A stretch of 13,705 nucleotides of DNA from UMGS1307 sp964523005 (lineage in GTDB: Bacteria > Bacillota > Clostridia > Oscillospirales > CAG-382): positions 1 to 13,705 of the forward strand of contig CAZFZL010000038.1 in the NCBI GenBank assembly GCA_964523005.1, read 5' to 3'. The notes under the pieces were generated by a model. The model did no database searches, was not told where the DNA came from, and saw only the letters and a program-made list of their open reading frames with translations. A program made the translations under genes and the position numbers. Numbering within the stretch: position 1 is the first letter of the stretch; each line of letters starts with the position of its first letter. Of the stretch, positions 1 to 5,784 are shown piece by piece.

Positions 1-63
1 GGGCTCGTTCTGGCGCAATGTGAACCGATTATTCCGAGAACGACATTGCGCCAGAACGAGCCC
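1..63. repeat. Perfect 21-bp inverted repeat with 21-nt spacer at window edge
   Basis: Positions 1-21 are the exact reverse complement of 43-63, with a 21-nt spacer at 22-42. The symmetry stops at the spacer edge (g22 and g42 do not pair) and ends exactly at position 1. The right arm (43-63) encodes family-typical GlsB residues, while the left arm does not, so the left arm looks like the copied one. A fold-back chimera at a contig end is the simplest explanation; a real hairpin is possible. Confidence 0.9.
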
Positions 64-140
64 TTCCTGTGCATTATCTTACCGGCAATCCAGCCGGCCA
101 GCGCACCGAGAAGAATGCTGCAAATGATTGTCCATAGCAT
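1..140 (-). CDS. GlsB/YeaQ/YmgE-family small membrane protein, 3' end disrupted at window edge
   Basis: An ATG at 140-138 opens a frame that stays open to position 1 (46 full codons). The first ~40 residues (MLWTIICSILLGALAGWIAG..., then KIMHRKG and NVVLGIIGS) match the GlsB/YeaQ/YmgE (transglycosylase-associated) family: a glycine-rich first membrane helix with GxxAGWIAGKIM, a short basic loop, then the start of a second helix VVLGIIG. These are roughly 80-90 aa integral membrane proteins linked to envelope stress; their exact function is not settled. A purine-rich ribosome binding site (AGAAAGGAAT, 160-151) and a good promoter (186-214) precede it. After codon ~40 the translation leaves the family (HCARTSP), because the DNA there is the exact reverse complement of 43-63. 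The natural 3' half is therefore absent, probably through a contig-end fold-back rather than a real mutation. Confidence 0.75.
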   Translation of the reverse strand, partial: MLWTIICSILLGALAGWIAGKIMHRKGSFWRNVVLGIIGSHCARTS

Positions 141-185
141 AATTATCAATATTCCTTTCTTGACCTGTACGGATCATGATAAATA

Positions 186-214
186 AATATACCACACTTT
201 TTAGGTTTTTACAA
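186..214 (-). promoter_or_regulatory. Sigma-A-type extended -10 promoter for the GlsB-like gene
   Basis: On the minus strand: -35 TTGTAA (214-209), 17-nt spacer, -10 TATATT (191-186) preceded by TGG, which gives an extended -10. Transcription would start near 179, about 40 nt before the GlsB-like start codon. The promoter sits in the 79-bp gap after the endolysin gene on the same strand, so the small membrane protein need not depend on phage-cassette transcription. Confidence 0.65.
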
Positions 215-219
215 CATTT

Positions 220-1086
220 TTATGCGAGAAGTGCACTCCATGTAAGGAGTCCTGCAATCCCGTCGGCTTTTAGCCCTTCTTTTTTCTGATATGTCTTCAC
301 GGCGCTTTTCGTAAGGTTTCCGAATATCCCGTCCGCCTTGGTGCCGACAAGCTCCTGGAGCAGTTTTACACGTTCTCCCTTGCTGTTATACTTCTGCGCG
401 TCGCTCATTGCTTCGCGCGTTTTTTCATCGATGTCGCCGTCGACATCGAGCTCAGGTTTCCACCCGTCGACGTTCGCGGCGCTCTGGTAACGCTGTACAA
501 GCGTCATAGTATCGCTTTCAAGAAACGAAGAAATATTATTCGCTTCAGCTGCGGCGAGCGCAAGAAGATTTTCGTCCTCAAGCAGAAACAGTGCGCTGTC
601 CCTGTTCGTGTGGAACGAATGCTCAAGGATATAATAATACGGACAGTCGGTCGACGCCGCACCGCGCATCACACCGTAATATTCGTTTCCTGCGCTGTTT
701 GCCCGCGTCTTGACGGCGTACGCCTGCTTTGTATTGATAATCCCGGATACTGTTTCGGCAAGGCTTACAGCAAGCGAATGCGCTCTTGTGTCGGCGTTGA
801 GCTTTTCATATACGACCACCCGATCCGTAACGCTGTCGTCTGCTGCGTTCGAATGAAGCGAAATGAACAGATCGCTGCCCTTTGCGAGCTTTCCGCGCTG
901 CGTTACAGCAAGATCGTCCGTCTGTTTAGCTCTCGTGCATATGACTTTTATTCCCTTAAGCTCAAGAAACGTCTGCAAATACCGCATCAGCATCCACATC
1001 CGTTCGCTCTCATAATATCCGCTCACCAGCGGACTTTGATTTCTTTTACCGAAATGTCCTGCATCGAGCACGACTGTCTTGCTCAC
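220..1086 (-). CDS. Phage endolysin: N-acetylmuramoyl-L-alanine amidase (Amidase_3) with peptidoglycan-binding tail
   Basis: This 288-aa protein should cut the bond between N-acetylmuramic acid and L-alanine in peptidoglycan. Residues ~4-190 form an Amidase_3 domain. The expected zinc ligands are visible: H11 (VLDAGH), E26 (GYYESE; E28 is the alternative) and H78 (ISLHSN), with the probable catalytic E155 in ILEHSFHTN. Residues ~195-230 look like a degenerate peptidoglycan-binding repeat (RYQSAANVDGW...DVDG). Residues ~237-287 are a clear PG_binding_1 unit (LLQELVGTKADGIFG, then TYQKKEGLKADGIAG). There is no signal peptide, as expected for a holin-dependent endolysin. The start is GTG at 1086-1084, overlapping the holin stop by 4 nt (GTGA), so translation is probably coupled; only a weak SD (GGCGGTG) lies upstream. 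It is the last gene of the four-gene phage cassette. Confidence 0.92.
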   Translation of the reverse strand: MSKTVVLDAGHFGKRNQSPLVSGYYESERMWMLMRYLQTFLELKGIKVICTRAKQTDDLAVTQRGKLAKGSDLFISLHSNAADDSVTDRVVVYEKLNADTRAHSLAVSLAETVSGIINTKQAYAVKTRANSAGNEYYGVMRGAASTDCPYYYILEHSFHTNRDSALFLLEDENLLALAAAEANNISSFLESDTMTLVQRYQSAANVDGWKPELDVDGDIDEKTREAMSDAQKYNSKGERVKLLQELVGTKADGIFGNLTKSAVKTYQKKEGLKADGIAGLLTWSALLA

Positions 1087-1331
1087 GCGTCTTCACCGCC
1101 CGTATCATCAGTCTGCTGAGTGTTCGCGTAGAGCGGCTTCACCATACCATTGTATATTGCCGAAAGCCCTGCCGCCGCAGCCGTTATCACAGCTCCGATG
1201 AGCGCGGTTTTTACAGCATCTCCCTCACCGCTGTAATCAACTCCGGCAAGTGCCGCCGTAACTATGGGTATCGCCGTCTGCCAGAACGTTTTAAAAGCCC
1301 GTATTCCTACGTCTTTCCAATTGATATTCAT
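1083..1331 (-). CDS. Phage holin, r1t-like
   Basis: An 82-aa protein starting at the ATG 1331-1329, chosen because AAAGGAG sits 7 nt upstream; a longer in-frame reading to 1472 has no such site and overlaps the gene before it. The start MNINWKDVGIRAFKTFWQTA resembles r1t-type holins (RAxKTFxQT). Two hydrophobic stretches follow: residues ~15-30 and ~40-60 (TALIGAVITAAAAGLSAIY). The polar acidic tail (TQQTDDTGGEDA) also fits a holin. Such proteins make lesions in the cytoplasmic membrane that let the endolysin reach the wall. It lies directly before the endolysin gene with a 4-nt overlap, the usual holin-endolysin pair. The exact holin family is an inference by eye. Confidence 0.85.
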   Translation of the reverse strand: MNINWKDVGIRAFKTFWQTAIPIVTAALAGVDYSGEGDAVKTALIGAVITAAAAGLSAIYNGMVKPLYANTQQTDDTGGEDA

Positions 1332-1344
1332 ACACTTACTCCTT

Positions 1345-1665
1345 TCATTGTTTTTCAAGCAGATGCTCAACAGCGTTCTCGCGCAGATAATCGCTGTATT
1401 CTGCCTCTGCTTCATTATATGATGCAATCGCTCTTTCGACCTCTCCGTTTGCTTTTCCTCGTTTAAGAGCAATGGCTATCGCGTACGAAAGCTCGTTGCC
1501 GGCTCGCGTGAGCTTCATCGTCAGGAGCGCTTCCCTTTTTTGCTCTTCGATGTTCGACAGGTGCAGCTTCTCCGAGCGTGAGTATTTTTGCTCGATGAAA
1601 AACACGGCGATCGGACACACGACAGCGGAAAACAGCGCGCAGCACATGCTTATGACCATTTCCAT
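1345..1665 (-). CDS. Small phage membrane/coiled-coil protein of unknown function
   Basis: A 106-aa protein I cannot assign. The first ~24 residues are a hydrophobic, cysteine-containing segment (SMCCALFSAVVCPIAVFFIE) that should act as a membrane anchor. Residues ~28-106 are charged and probably helical, rich in Glu, Lys and Ala (EEQKREALLTMKL, then AIASYNEAEAEYSDYLREN), suggesting a coiled coil on one membrane face. Similar small anchored proteins often sit between tail-fibre and holin genes in clostridial prophages. A role in lysis timing or as a second holin-like factor is possible but not shown. The start ATG is 12 nt after the fibre stop, with AAGGGG 9 nt upstream; the second Met (codon 3) is an alternative. 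The gap to the holin is 13 bp. Confidence 0.75.
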   Translation of the reverse strand: MEMVISMCCALFSAVVCPIAVFFIEQKYSRSEKLHLSNIEEQKREALLTMKLTRAGNELSYAIAIALKRGKANGEVERAIASYNEAEAEYSDYLRENAVEHLLEKQ

Positions 1666-1677
1666 CCCTTTTTCCCC

Positions 1678-3981
1678 TTACGTTGTATAATCGTAATCGT
1701 CATAGACGCCGAAGTTTGCGAAAAGCTGACGCGCCATGTACGAGCCGATACGGTATTGCCCCTTCGTCTGCGGATGACCGCCCGACGCAGATTCGTAGTA
1801 TGACGAATAAGCCGAGCTGAGTATCGTCATGCCGCACGGCTTCGTATCGATGTACACGACACCGTAAAGCTCCGCGACGACTTTTATGCGCTCGATATAC
1901 ACGTTGTCAGCCGCGTAGTTTACGCCCTGCAAAGACGCGGGTGTGTAACCTATCGCTATGCCTGCCGCAGGAAAATTGTTCTGAAGATAATTAAGGCACG
2001 CCTGCACACCGCCCGTGAACGTCGTAAGGTCAAAATCGGAAATGCTCGTTGAATTGACGATGCTTCCGAGCGTCATGCTGTTGCTGCTGTCGTTGACGCC
2101 GAGCGCGATGACGACGTAATCAGGCGTGACCCCGGACGACACTATGCTCTGCGCCTGCTCGTAGGCGGTGGCTATATTCACGCCAGAGATATAGGTAAAC
2201 TTCGCTCCGCTGACGGCGTGATTTGACGCGAACGTCGCGTGCAGCAGATCGCACGCACGCTCTGCCCATGTTCCGCCAGCCGTGAATGAATCGCCTATAA
2301 AGCTTATTTTCTTTTTCCAGAACGGATATACGCCGATATGTTCGGCGAAGTGCGCCTTCACGTCGTCGTTCTGAAACTCCGGAACGTACTTTGAATACGG
2401 GATGAGGTTGTCCGCCGTGACGGGCATGGTCTGCGTCTCGTAGTTGTCGTATTTGCCGAAATAGCCCTTTTGCATACTTTCGAGGGCAACAGCAAGCGAC
2501 GTTCCGGTAGCCGAAATGCGAATATACGAAACGCCTGACGGTATTTGCAGCGTATACACTCCGGTGTCTCTCGTTATAACCGAAACGAAGGCTTTGTCCG
2601 CGTCATACGCCACGACCTGAGAAGCAGCAGAAATGTACGTTCCCTCAGTGACGGCGATAAAATCGGAGCAGCACGAATTTGTGTTGGACTGTTCGTCACC
2701 CGTCGACGTGTTTATTTTGAAGGTTTCGATGATCGTGTCGGCGTTGAAAAGATTTATGTGAAATTCGCTGAGGAAATCGAGCGCCTTTGCGGAGAACTCT
2801 CCGTCTGCGATGTAATCGGACAGGTGGACTGAGCCGTCCGCTATCTTTCCCGTGAGTGCGCTGACGATCATGGTCGCATATGTCGGGTCGGTGATTGCTA
2901 TGGCGTACAGATTTTCGAATGTGTCGTAATCGAAATCGCCGTAGCCGCTTTCGTATATCTGAGACGCGGTGCTGTAAAGAGTATCGTCCATCTGCGCCTT
3001 CATATAGTACGCACTGTCAGGCACGGTGACGGTCGCGGTGACGTTATTTAACGCTATTACGCCTGTTGCCGAGCCGAGATAAATCTGTGTTGAATCGAAA
3101 AATTTAAGCGTTCTTACGGACTTACAGACATAAGACGTTCCGGCTGTTACCGCAATATAGTCGGTGATATATTTGTTGCCGCCACTGAGCTGCTTCGCGT
3201 GGTTGTCCGAGTACCAGTATGAGTTTGTCGACGTGCCCGGGTCAACGATGTTGTAATACACTCTGCGCATCCACTGCGTACTGTTTATGCCTACGGCTTC
3301 GTCTTCGACCGCGCTGCAATATCCGCTTGCGCTCACGCCCGTGTCGGTCGTTCCGATATACCAGTTCCCGTTTGCGCCGATGGTCGGTGTCTCTCCGTCC
3401 GCGCCCGTCGCGCCGTCTGCTCCGTTTGCTCCTTCGAGCGATGTGAGCCATTGGGCTTCAGTGCCCATAAAGCCTTGTTCTACTGCCAATTCAAAAGCGG
3501 ACATGCCGGGGTTACCCGATGCGCCCGCCGCAGTGCCTGCATTGACTGACGTACCGTCGCCGAAGGAGATTATAAGCTCGCCGCTGGCGTTGATAACGGC
3601 GCTTGTTATCGTGCCTCTTCCGAGAAGCGAGATTATCTGCGAATATACGTCAGGCGTGGGGTTGGCAGGAGCAGAATCGCGTGTAAGTACGCTTTCTGTA
3701 CATCTGAGTCTTATGTTGTTCGTCGATCGGATATTTCCGCCGAACACGCCCACATCGACCCAGCCGCCGTCCGATATTACCGGTATCGGACAGCTTCCGT
3801 TTTCAATAAGCACATCGGTATGGGAATTCTGAGTGGAAAAGCGCGCCGTCACCGCGAGCTGATCCCATTCACTGTCGAAGGCGAACGACGCCGTGTCGCC
3901 GCTGTTGTCAGCCGTAAGGCGCACTGTGTCGGCGTTTTGGCATTCGATACGGCGTGAGGTTACGGTAAATGAAAGTGTCAT
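1678..3981 (-). CDS. Phage baseplate/fibre-like protein with collagen-like segment and C-terminal SGNH/GDSL hydrolase
   Basis: A 767-aa modular protein. Residues ~1-115 (MTLSFTVTSRRIECQNADT...NPTPDVYSQI) resemble the N-terminal domain of clostridial phage upper-baseplate/fibre proteins. Residues ~160-185 carry the SAFELAVEQGFMGTEAQWL motif, and ~184-196 are Gly-X-Y repeats. PTIGANGNWYIGTTDTGV (199-216) is another common tail-protein module. Two related beta-rich modules follow (~243-330 and ~408-500). From ~559 there is an SGNH hydrolase: G563-D564-S565 (block I), G628-V-N630-D (block III) and H736 in GGHPQ (block V). The usual Asp three residues before the His is Ser733. The likely role is surface binding and deacetylation or ester cleavage of cell-surface glycans. 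The start ATG has AAAGGA 5 nt upstream; an upstream GTG (4044) was rejected. First gene of the cassette; no signal peptide. Confidence 0.85.
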   Translation of the reverse strand: MTLSFTVTSRRIECQNADTVRLTADNSGDTASFAFDSEWDQLAVTARFSTQNSHTDVLIENGSCPIPVISDGGWVDVGVFGGNIRSTNNIRLRCTESVLTRDSAPANPTPDVYSQIISLLGRGTITSAVINASGELIISFGDGTSVNAGTAAGASGNPGMSAFELAVEQGFMGTEAQWLTSLEGANGADGATGADGETPTIGANGNWYIGTTDTGVSASGYCSAVEDEAVGINSTQWMRRVYYNIVDPGTSTNSYWYSDNHAKQLSGGNKYITDYIAVTAGTSYVCKSVRTLKFFDSTQIYLGSATGVIALNNVTATVTVPDSAYYMKAQMDDTLYSTASQIYESGYGDFDYDTFENLYAIAITDPTYATMIVSALTGKIADGSVHLSDYIADGEFSAKALDFLSEFHINLFNADTIIETFKINTSTGDEQSNTNSCCSDFIAVTEGTYISAASQVVAYDADKAFVSVITRDTGVYTLQIPSGVSYIRISATGTSLAVALESMQKGYFGKYDNYETQTMPVTADNLIPYSKYVPEFQNDDVKAHFAEHIGVYPFWKKKISFIGDSFTAGGTWAERACDLLHATFASNHAVSGAKFTYISGVNIATAYEQAQSIVSSGVTPDYVVIALGVNDSSNSMTLGSIVNSTSISDFDLTTFTGGVQACLNYLQNNFPAAGIAIGYTPASLQGVNYAADNVYIERIKVVAELYGVVYIDTKPCGMTILSSAYSSYYESASGGHPQTKGQYRIGSYMARQLFANFGVYDDYDYTT

Positions 3982-4080
3982 ATTTTTCCTTTCTTCTGCG
4001 GTGAGTTTTACATAAAAGAAAAAAACAGCCGCGGCAAAAGGCACACCTCACAAAATACCGTTCAATGAGATAAATATATC

Positions 4081-4095
4081 CGTTGTTTTACAACG
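4081..4095. other. Small hairpin
   Basis: CGTTGT and ACAACG are perfect complements around a TTT loop. On the minus strand it follows the larger 4099-4127 hairpin after 3 nt, so the fibre operon leader would carry two consecutive stem-loops. Confidence 0.5.
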
Positions 4096-4098
4096 AAG

Positions 4099-4127
4099 AC
4101 GGCAGAAGCAATCATCGCTTCTGCCGT
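4099..4127. terminator. 11-bp perfect hairpin, possible factor-assisted terminator or structured leader
   Basis: ACGGCAGAAGC (4099-4109) and GCTTCTGCCGT (4117-4127) pair perfectly around a 7-nt loop. Neither strand has a following U-tract, so it is not a canonical intrinsic terminator. It may help end transcription from the murA-mscL-kinase run about 180 nt after the kinase stop, or form part of the leader of the fibre operon. Confidence 0.4.
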
Positions 4128-4260
4128 GTGCAATCTCATTATAGTTTTGTGTTCTGCCCGAAAGGATATGCCGATGCTTTTCCTTCGCGCAGCCTGTGCT
4201 GTTTTGCCGCGGCTCTTTCCATTTTTTTATGAAATCACCGCGTATATGTTTTGCACTGTC

Positions 4261-4269
4261 ATTATATCA
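4261..4269 (-). promoter_or_regulatory. Extended -10 promoter candidate for the phage-derived cassette
   Basis: On the minus strand TGATATAAT (4269-4261) is a perfect -10 with the TGn extension. No good -35 is found at 15-18 nt upstream. Transcription would start near 4254 and give a leader of about 270 nt containing the whole nested inverted repeat before the fibre gene start at 3981. Confidence 0.4.
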
Positions 4270-4307
4270 TGTTTTCCGCAAAATTACGTCCGGGTTTTGT
4301 CCGGTCA

Positions 4308-5189
4308 TCAAAGCTGTCTTGCGCAGTCGACTGCGCAGGCTGCGCCGTCCGGCGCCGGGATGAACGATATATCGAGCTTTGCCGCCTTCGTCTTTTCTTT
4401 CAGTAGCGCCTGCGCTATCGGGTCGCGCATAACGCCGCCCGAAATCACCGCGGTGAAGCTGTTGCCGAGATCCTGCGAGGCGTTGATAAAATATCCCGTA
4501 AGAAAATCAAAATTATCATTGAGTATGCGCACTGCAGCTTCATCTTTGCCTCTGTACGCTTCAAAGACCAGCGGAGCAAACGAAGCATATACCGGCTTGC
4601 CGCCTCGTACGAGATCCGCCTCGATCTCAAGCGTCGACGCACCGTTTTTCTCATATATAAGCTTGTCGAGCAATCCGCTCTTTTCACGTCCGTCAATCAC
4701 CCGCAGCGTGTATGCAAGCGCCATTTTTCCTATGTCACAGCCGGAGCCGAGCATATCAAGCTCACCGTAACCGCCTATGCGGCGGCGAACGCCGTTTTTC
4801 TGCGTGAAGCATATAGAGCCGGTGCCGCATATAAGAACGGCGCCGTCGCCGTTATCAAGGCGAACGAAAAGTACGCTGGCATCGTTGTCGACCTTTACCT
4901 TCGCATTCACGGTGACATTGAGGATGCGTTCGCGGCAAAGCTGTTGATAATTGTCGCACGTCGATCCGGCTATCCCGGCATATACTGCTGTTATTGCATC
5001 AGGTGTAAGGCGGGCGTTTTCTACGACCGTCCTGATACTGTTCTCTATGAGCGAAAGGCTCGCCTCCATTGATGTATCGGCGTGATTTGAGCGCCCTACG
5101 CGGATATCGGAAAGCGTATTGCCGTTTTCGTCAGACAAGCGTACGGCGGTTTTTGTTCCGCCGCCGTCTATTCCTATGTAATAATGCAT
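4308..5189 (-). CDS. BadF/BadG/BcrA/BcrD-type ATPase, N-acetylglucosamine kinase-like
   Basis: This 293-aa protein has the ASKHA sugar-kinase fold signatures. The phosphate-1 loop is IGIDGGGTKT (5-14), the likely catalytic Asp is in DNDA (101-104), the phosphate-2 loop is ICGTGS (120-125), and GGYGELDMLGSG (139-150) corresponds to the family's usual GGWG...GDEGSG loop. ISGGV (249-253) is the adenosine motif. Proteins of this kind phosphorylate amino sugars such as GlcNAc with ATP in the cytoplasm; the true substrate cannot be read from sequence. A role in recycling wall sugars would fit with murA two genes upstream. The start is 20 nt after mscL; no Shine-Dalgarno is visible before the ATG, so coupling to mscL translation is likely. 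The length is slightly short for the family. An 18-bp palindrome (4320-4337) lies in its last codons. Confidence 0.85.
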   Translation of the reverse strand: MHYYIGIDGGGTKTAVRLSDENGNTLSDIRVGRSNHADTSMEASLSLIENSIRTVVENARLTPDAITAVYAGIAGSTCDNYQQLCRERILNVTVNAKVKVDNDASVLFVRLDNGDGAVLICGTGSICFTQKNGVRRRIGGYGELDMLGSGCDIGKMALAYTLRVIDGREKSGLLDKLIYEKNGASTLEIEADLVRGGKPVYASFAPLVFEAYRGKDEAAVRILNDNFDFLTGYFINASQDLGNSFTAVISGGVMRDPIAQALLKEKTKAAKLDISFIPAPDGAACAVDCARQL

Positions 5190-5209
5190 ATTTGTGTTAT
5201 CTGAAAAGA

Positions 5210-5707
5210 TCAGTTGTCCTTTTCTATGATTTTCTTGATTTCAAGAAGCGTTTCAAGCGTCTGCTGTTCTACCGTCGGCTTCGCGGCTTCGGCGGCTTTT
5301 TTGGCTTCCTCCTGTGCCTGCTTCTCCTTCTGTGCGGCTATTTCCCTGGCGTTGACCTTTTCACGCATCTTCGCAGCTGTACGGATAACGAGGAATACGC
5401 AGAACGAGACGAGCAGGAAATCGATAATAAGCTGAATGAAGTTCCCGTAATTGAGGGTTATCGCGTCATTTATAACCTCATCGCCTTCGATCACGGCTTC
5501 TTTGAGGATCAATTTCAAGTCGCCAATATTTGTATTGCCGAGCAATAAACTTATCGGAGGCATAATAACATCGTTTACAAGCGACGTAATGATTTTTCCG
5601 AACGCACCGCCTACGATGACGCCGACCGCCATATCAAGCATATTGCCTTTTGATATAAACGCCTTGAAATCCTTCATGAATTTTTTCTTTTCTTTCTTGT
5701 CTGCCAT
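5210..5707 (-). CDS. mscL: Large-conductance mechanosensitive channel MscL
   Basis: A 165-aa inner-membrane channel that opens at high membrane tension and releases solutes on osmotic downshock. A short amphipathic start (FMKDFKAFISKGNMLDMAVG) leads into TM1 (~25-50, with GVIVGGAFGKIITSLVNDVIMP). A periplasmic-side loop follows, then TM2 (~88-110, FIQLIIDFLLVSFCVFLVIR). The C-terminal ~50 residues are charged and helical (AQKEKQAQEEAKKAAEAA), ending in the usual bundle helix (LETLLEIKKII). The protein is longer than the ~136-aa E. coli form because of this linker. The start was placed at 5707 since GAAAGGAAAAGGA lies just upstream and the protein then begins as the family does; an in-frame ATG at 5749 lacks such a site. 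murA ends 77 bp upstream and the kinase starts 20 bp downstream. Confidence 0.95.
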   Translation of the reverse strand: MADKKEKKKFMKDFKAFISKGNMLDMAVGVIVGGAFGKIITSLVNDVIMPPISLLLGNTNIGDLKLILKEAVIEGDEVINDAITLNYGNFIQLIIDFLLVSFCVFLVIRTAAKMREKVNAREIAAQKEKQAQEEAKKAAEAAKPTVEQQTLETLLEIKKIIEKDN

Positions 5708-5738
5708 TTTTCCTTTTCCTTTCGTTTGTTTACCTGAG

Positions 5739-5768
5739 AAATGCTCCATCTGAAAAAACGGAGCATTT
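5739..5768. terminator. Hairpin between murA and mscL, weak bidirectional terminator or attenuator
   Basis: AAATGCTCC (5739-5747) and GGAGCATTT (5760-5768) form a 9-bp stem with a 12-nt loop. On the minus strand it lies 16 nt after the murA stop and is followed by only a short pyrimidine stretch (CTCAGG), so readthrough into mscL is likely. On the plus strand it is followed by GATTTTTAATT, which looks more terminator-like although no plus-strand gene ends here. Confidence 0.45.
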
Positions 5769-5784
5769 GATTTTTAATTGCAGT

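Larger units (their letters stand above)
3998..4241. repeat. Nested imperfect inverted repeat (~47-bp outer arms)
   Basis: Outer arms 3998-4045 and 4195-4241 are inverted copies. Read in the same sense they share, in order, GCGGTGA, TTT, CATAAAA, AGCCGCGGCAAAA (13 identical bases) and GCACA, separated by short length differences. A second pair sits inside: CACAAAA plus AATGAGAT at 4049-4071, inverted at 4133-4151. The centre is the 4099-4127 hairpin. Between inner and outer arms the right side has 43 nt and the left only 3 nt, so the structure is asymmetric. No flanking target-site duplication is obvious. Confidence 0.7.
3982..4307. other. 326-bp gene-free spacer with nested inverted repeats
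   Basis: No supportable gene lies between the sugar kinase stop and the fibre gene start. What it holds: an extended -10 promoter candidate (4261-4269), an inverted-repeat pair (3998-4045 with 4195-4241), a shorter nested pair (4049-4071 with 4133-4151), a central 11-bp hairpin (4099-4127) and a 6-bp hairpin (4081-4095). Both flanking genes are on the minus strand, so this would be the junction between the chromosomal murA-mscL-kinase run and the phage-derived cassette. No tRNA, integrase or clear direct-repeat attachment site was seen. Confidence 0.8.

Noticed and set aside
610..1119. 169-codon plus-strand open frame opposite the endolysin
   Set aside because: Antisense to a clearly recognised amidase; no SD, no recognisable domain.
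3219..3451. Plus- and minus-strand open frames rich in Arg/Ser inside the fibre gene
   Set aside because: Shadow frames of the low-complexity collagen-like segment; composition is an artefact of the Gly-X-Y codons.
3982..4044. GTG start at 4044 that would add 21 residues (PFAAAVFFFYV...) to the fibre protein
   Set aside because: No spaced SD, it runs through the inverted-repeat arm, and the ATG at 3981 has a good SD and a family-like beginning.
3998..4241. Prophage attachment site (attL/attR) or insertion sequence
   Set aside because: The repeats are inverted rather than direct, no integrase, transposase or tRNA is present, and no target-site duplication is visible.
4126..4770. 214-codon plus-strand open frame across the spacer and kinase
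   Set aside because: Mostly antisense to the BadF-type kinase, no SD or domain; low-complexity Ser/Ala translation.
5708..5749. Upstream ATG of mscL adding 14 residues
   Set aside because: Falls in the 5739-5768 hairpin and lacks an SD; the ATG at 5707 has a strong one.
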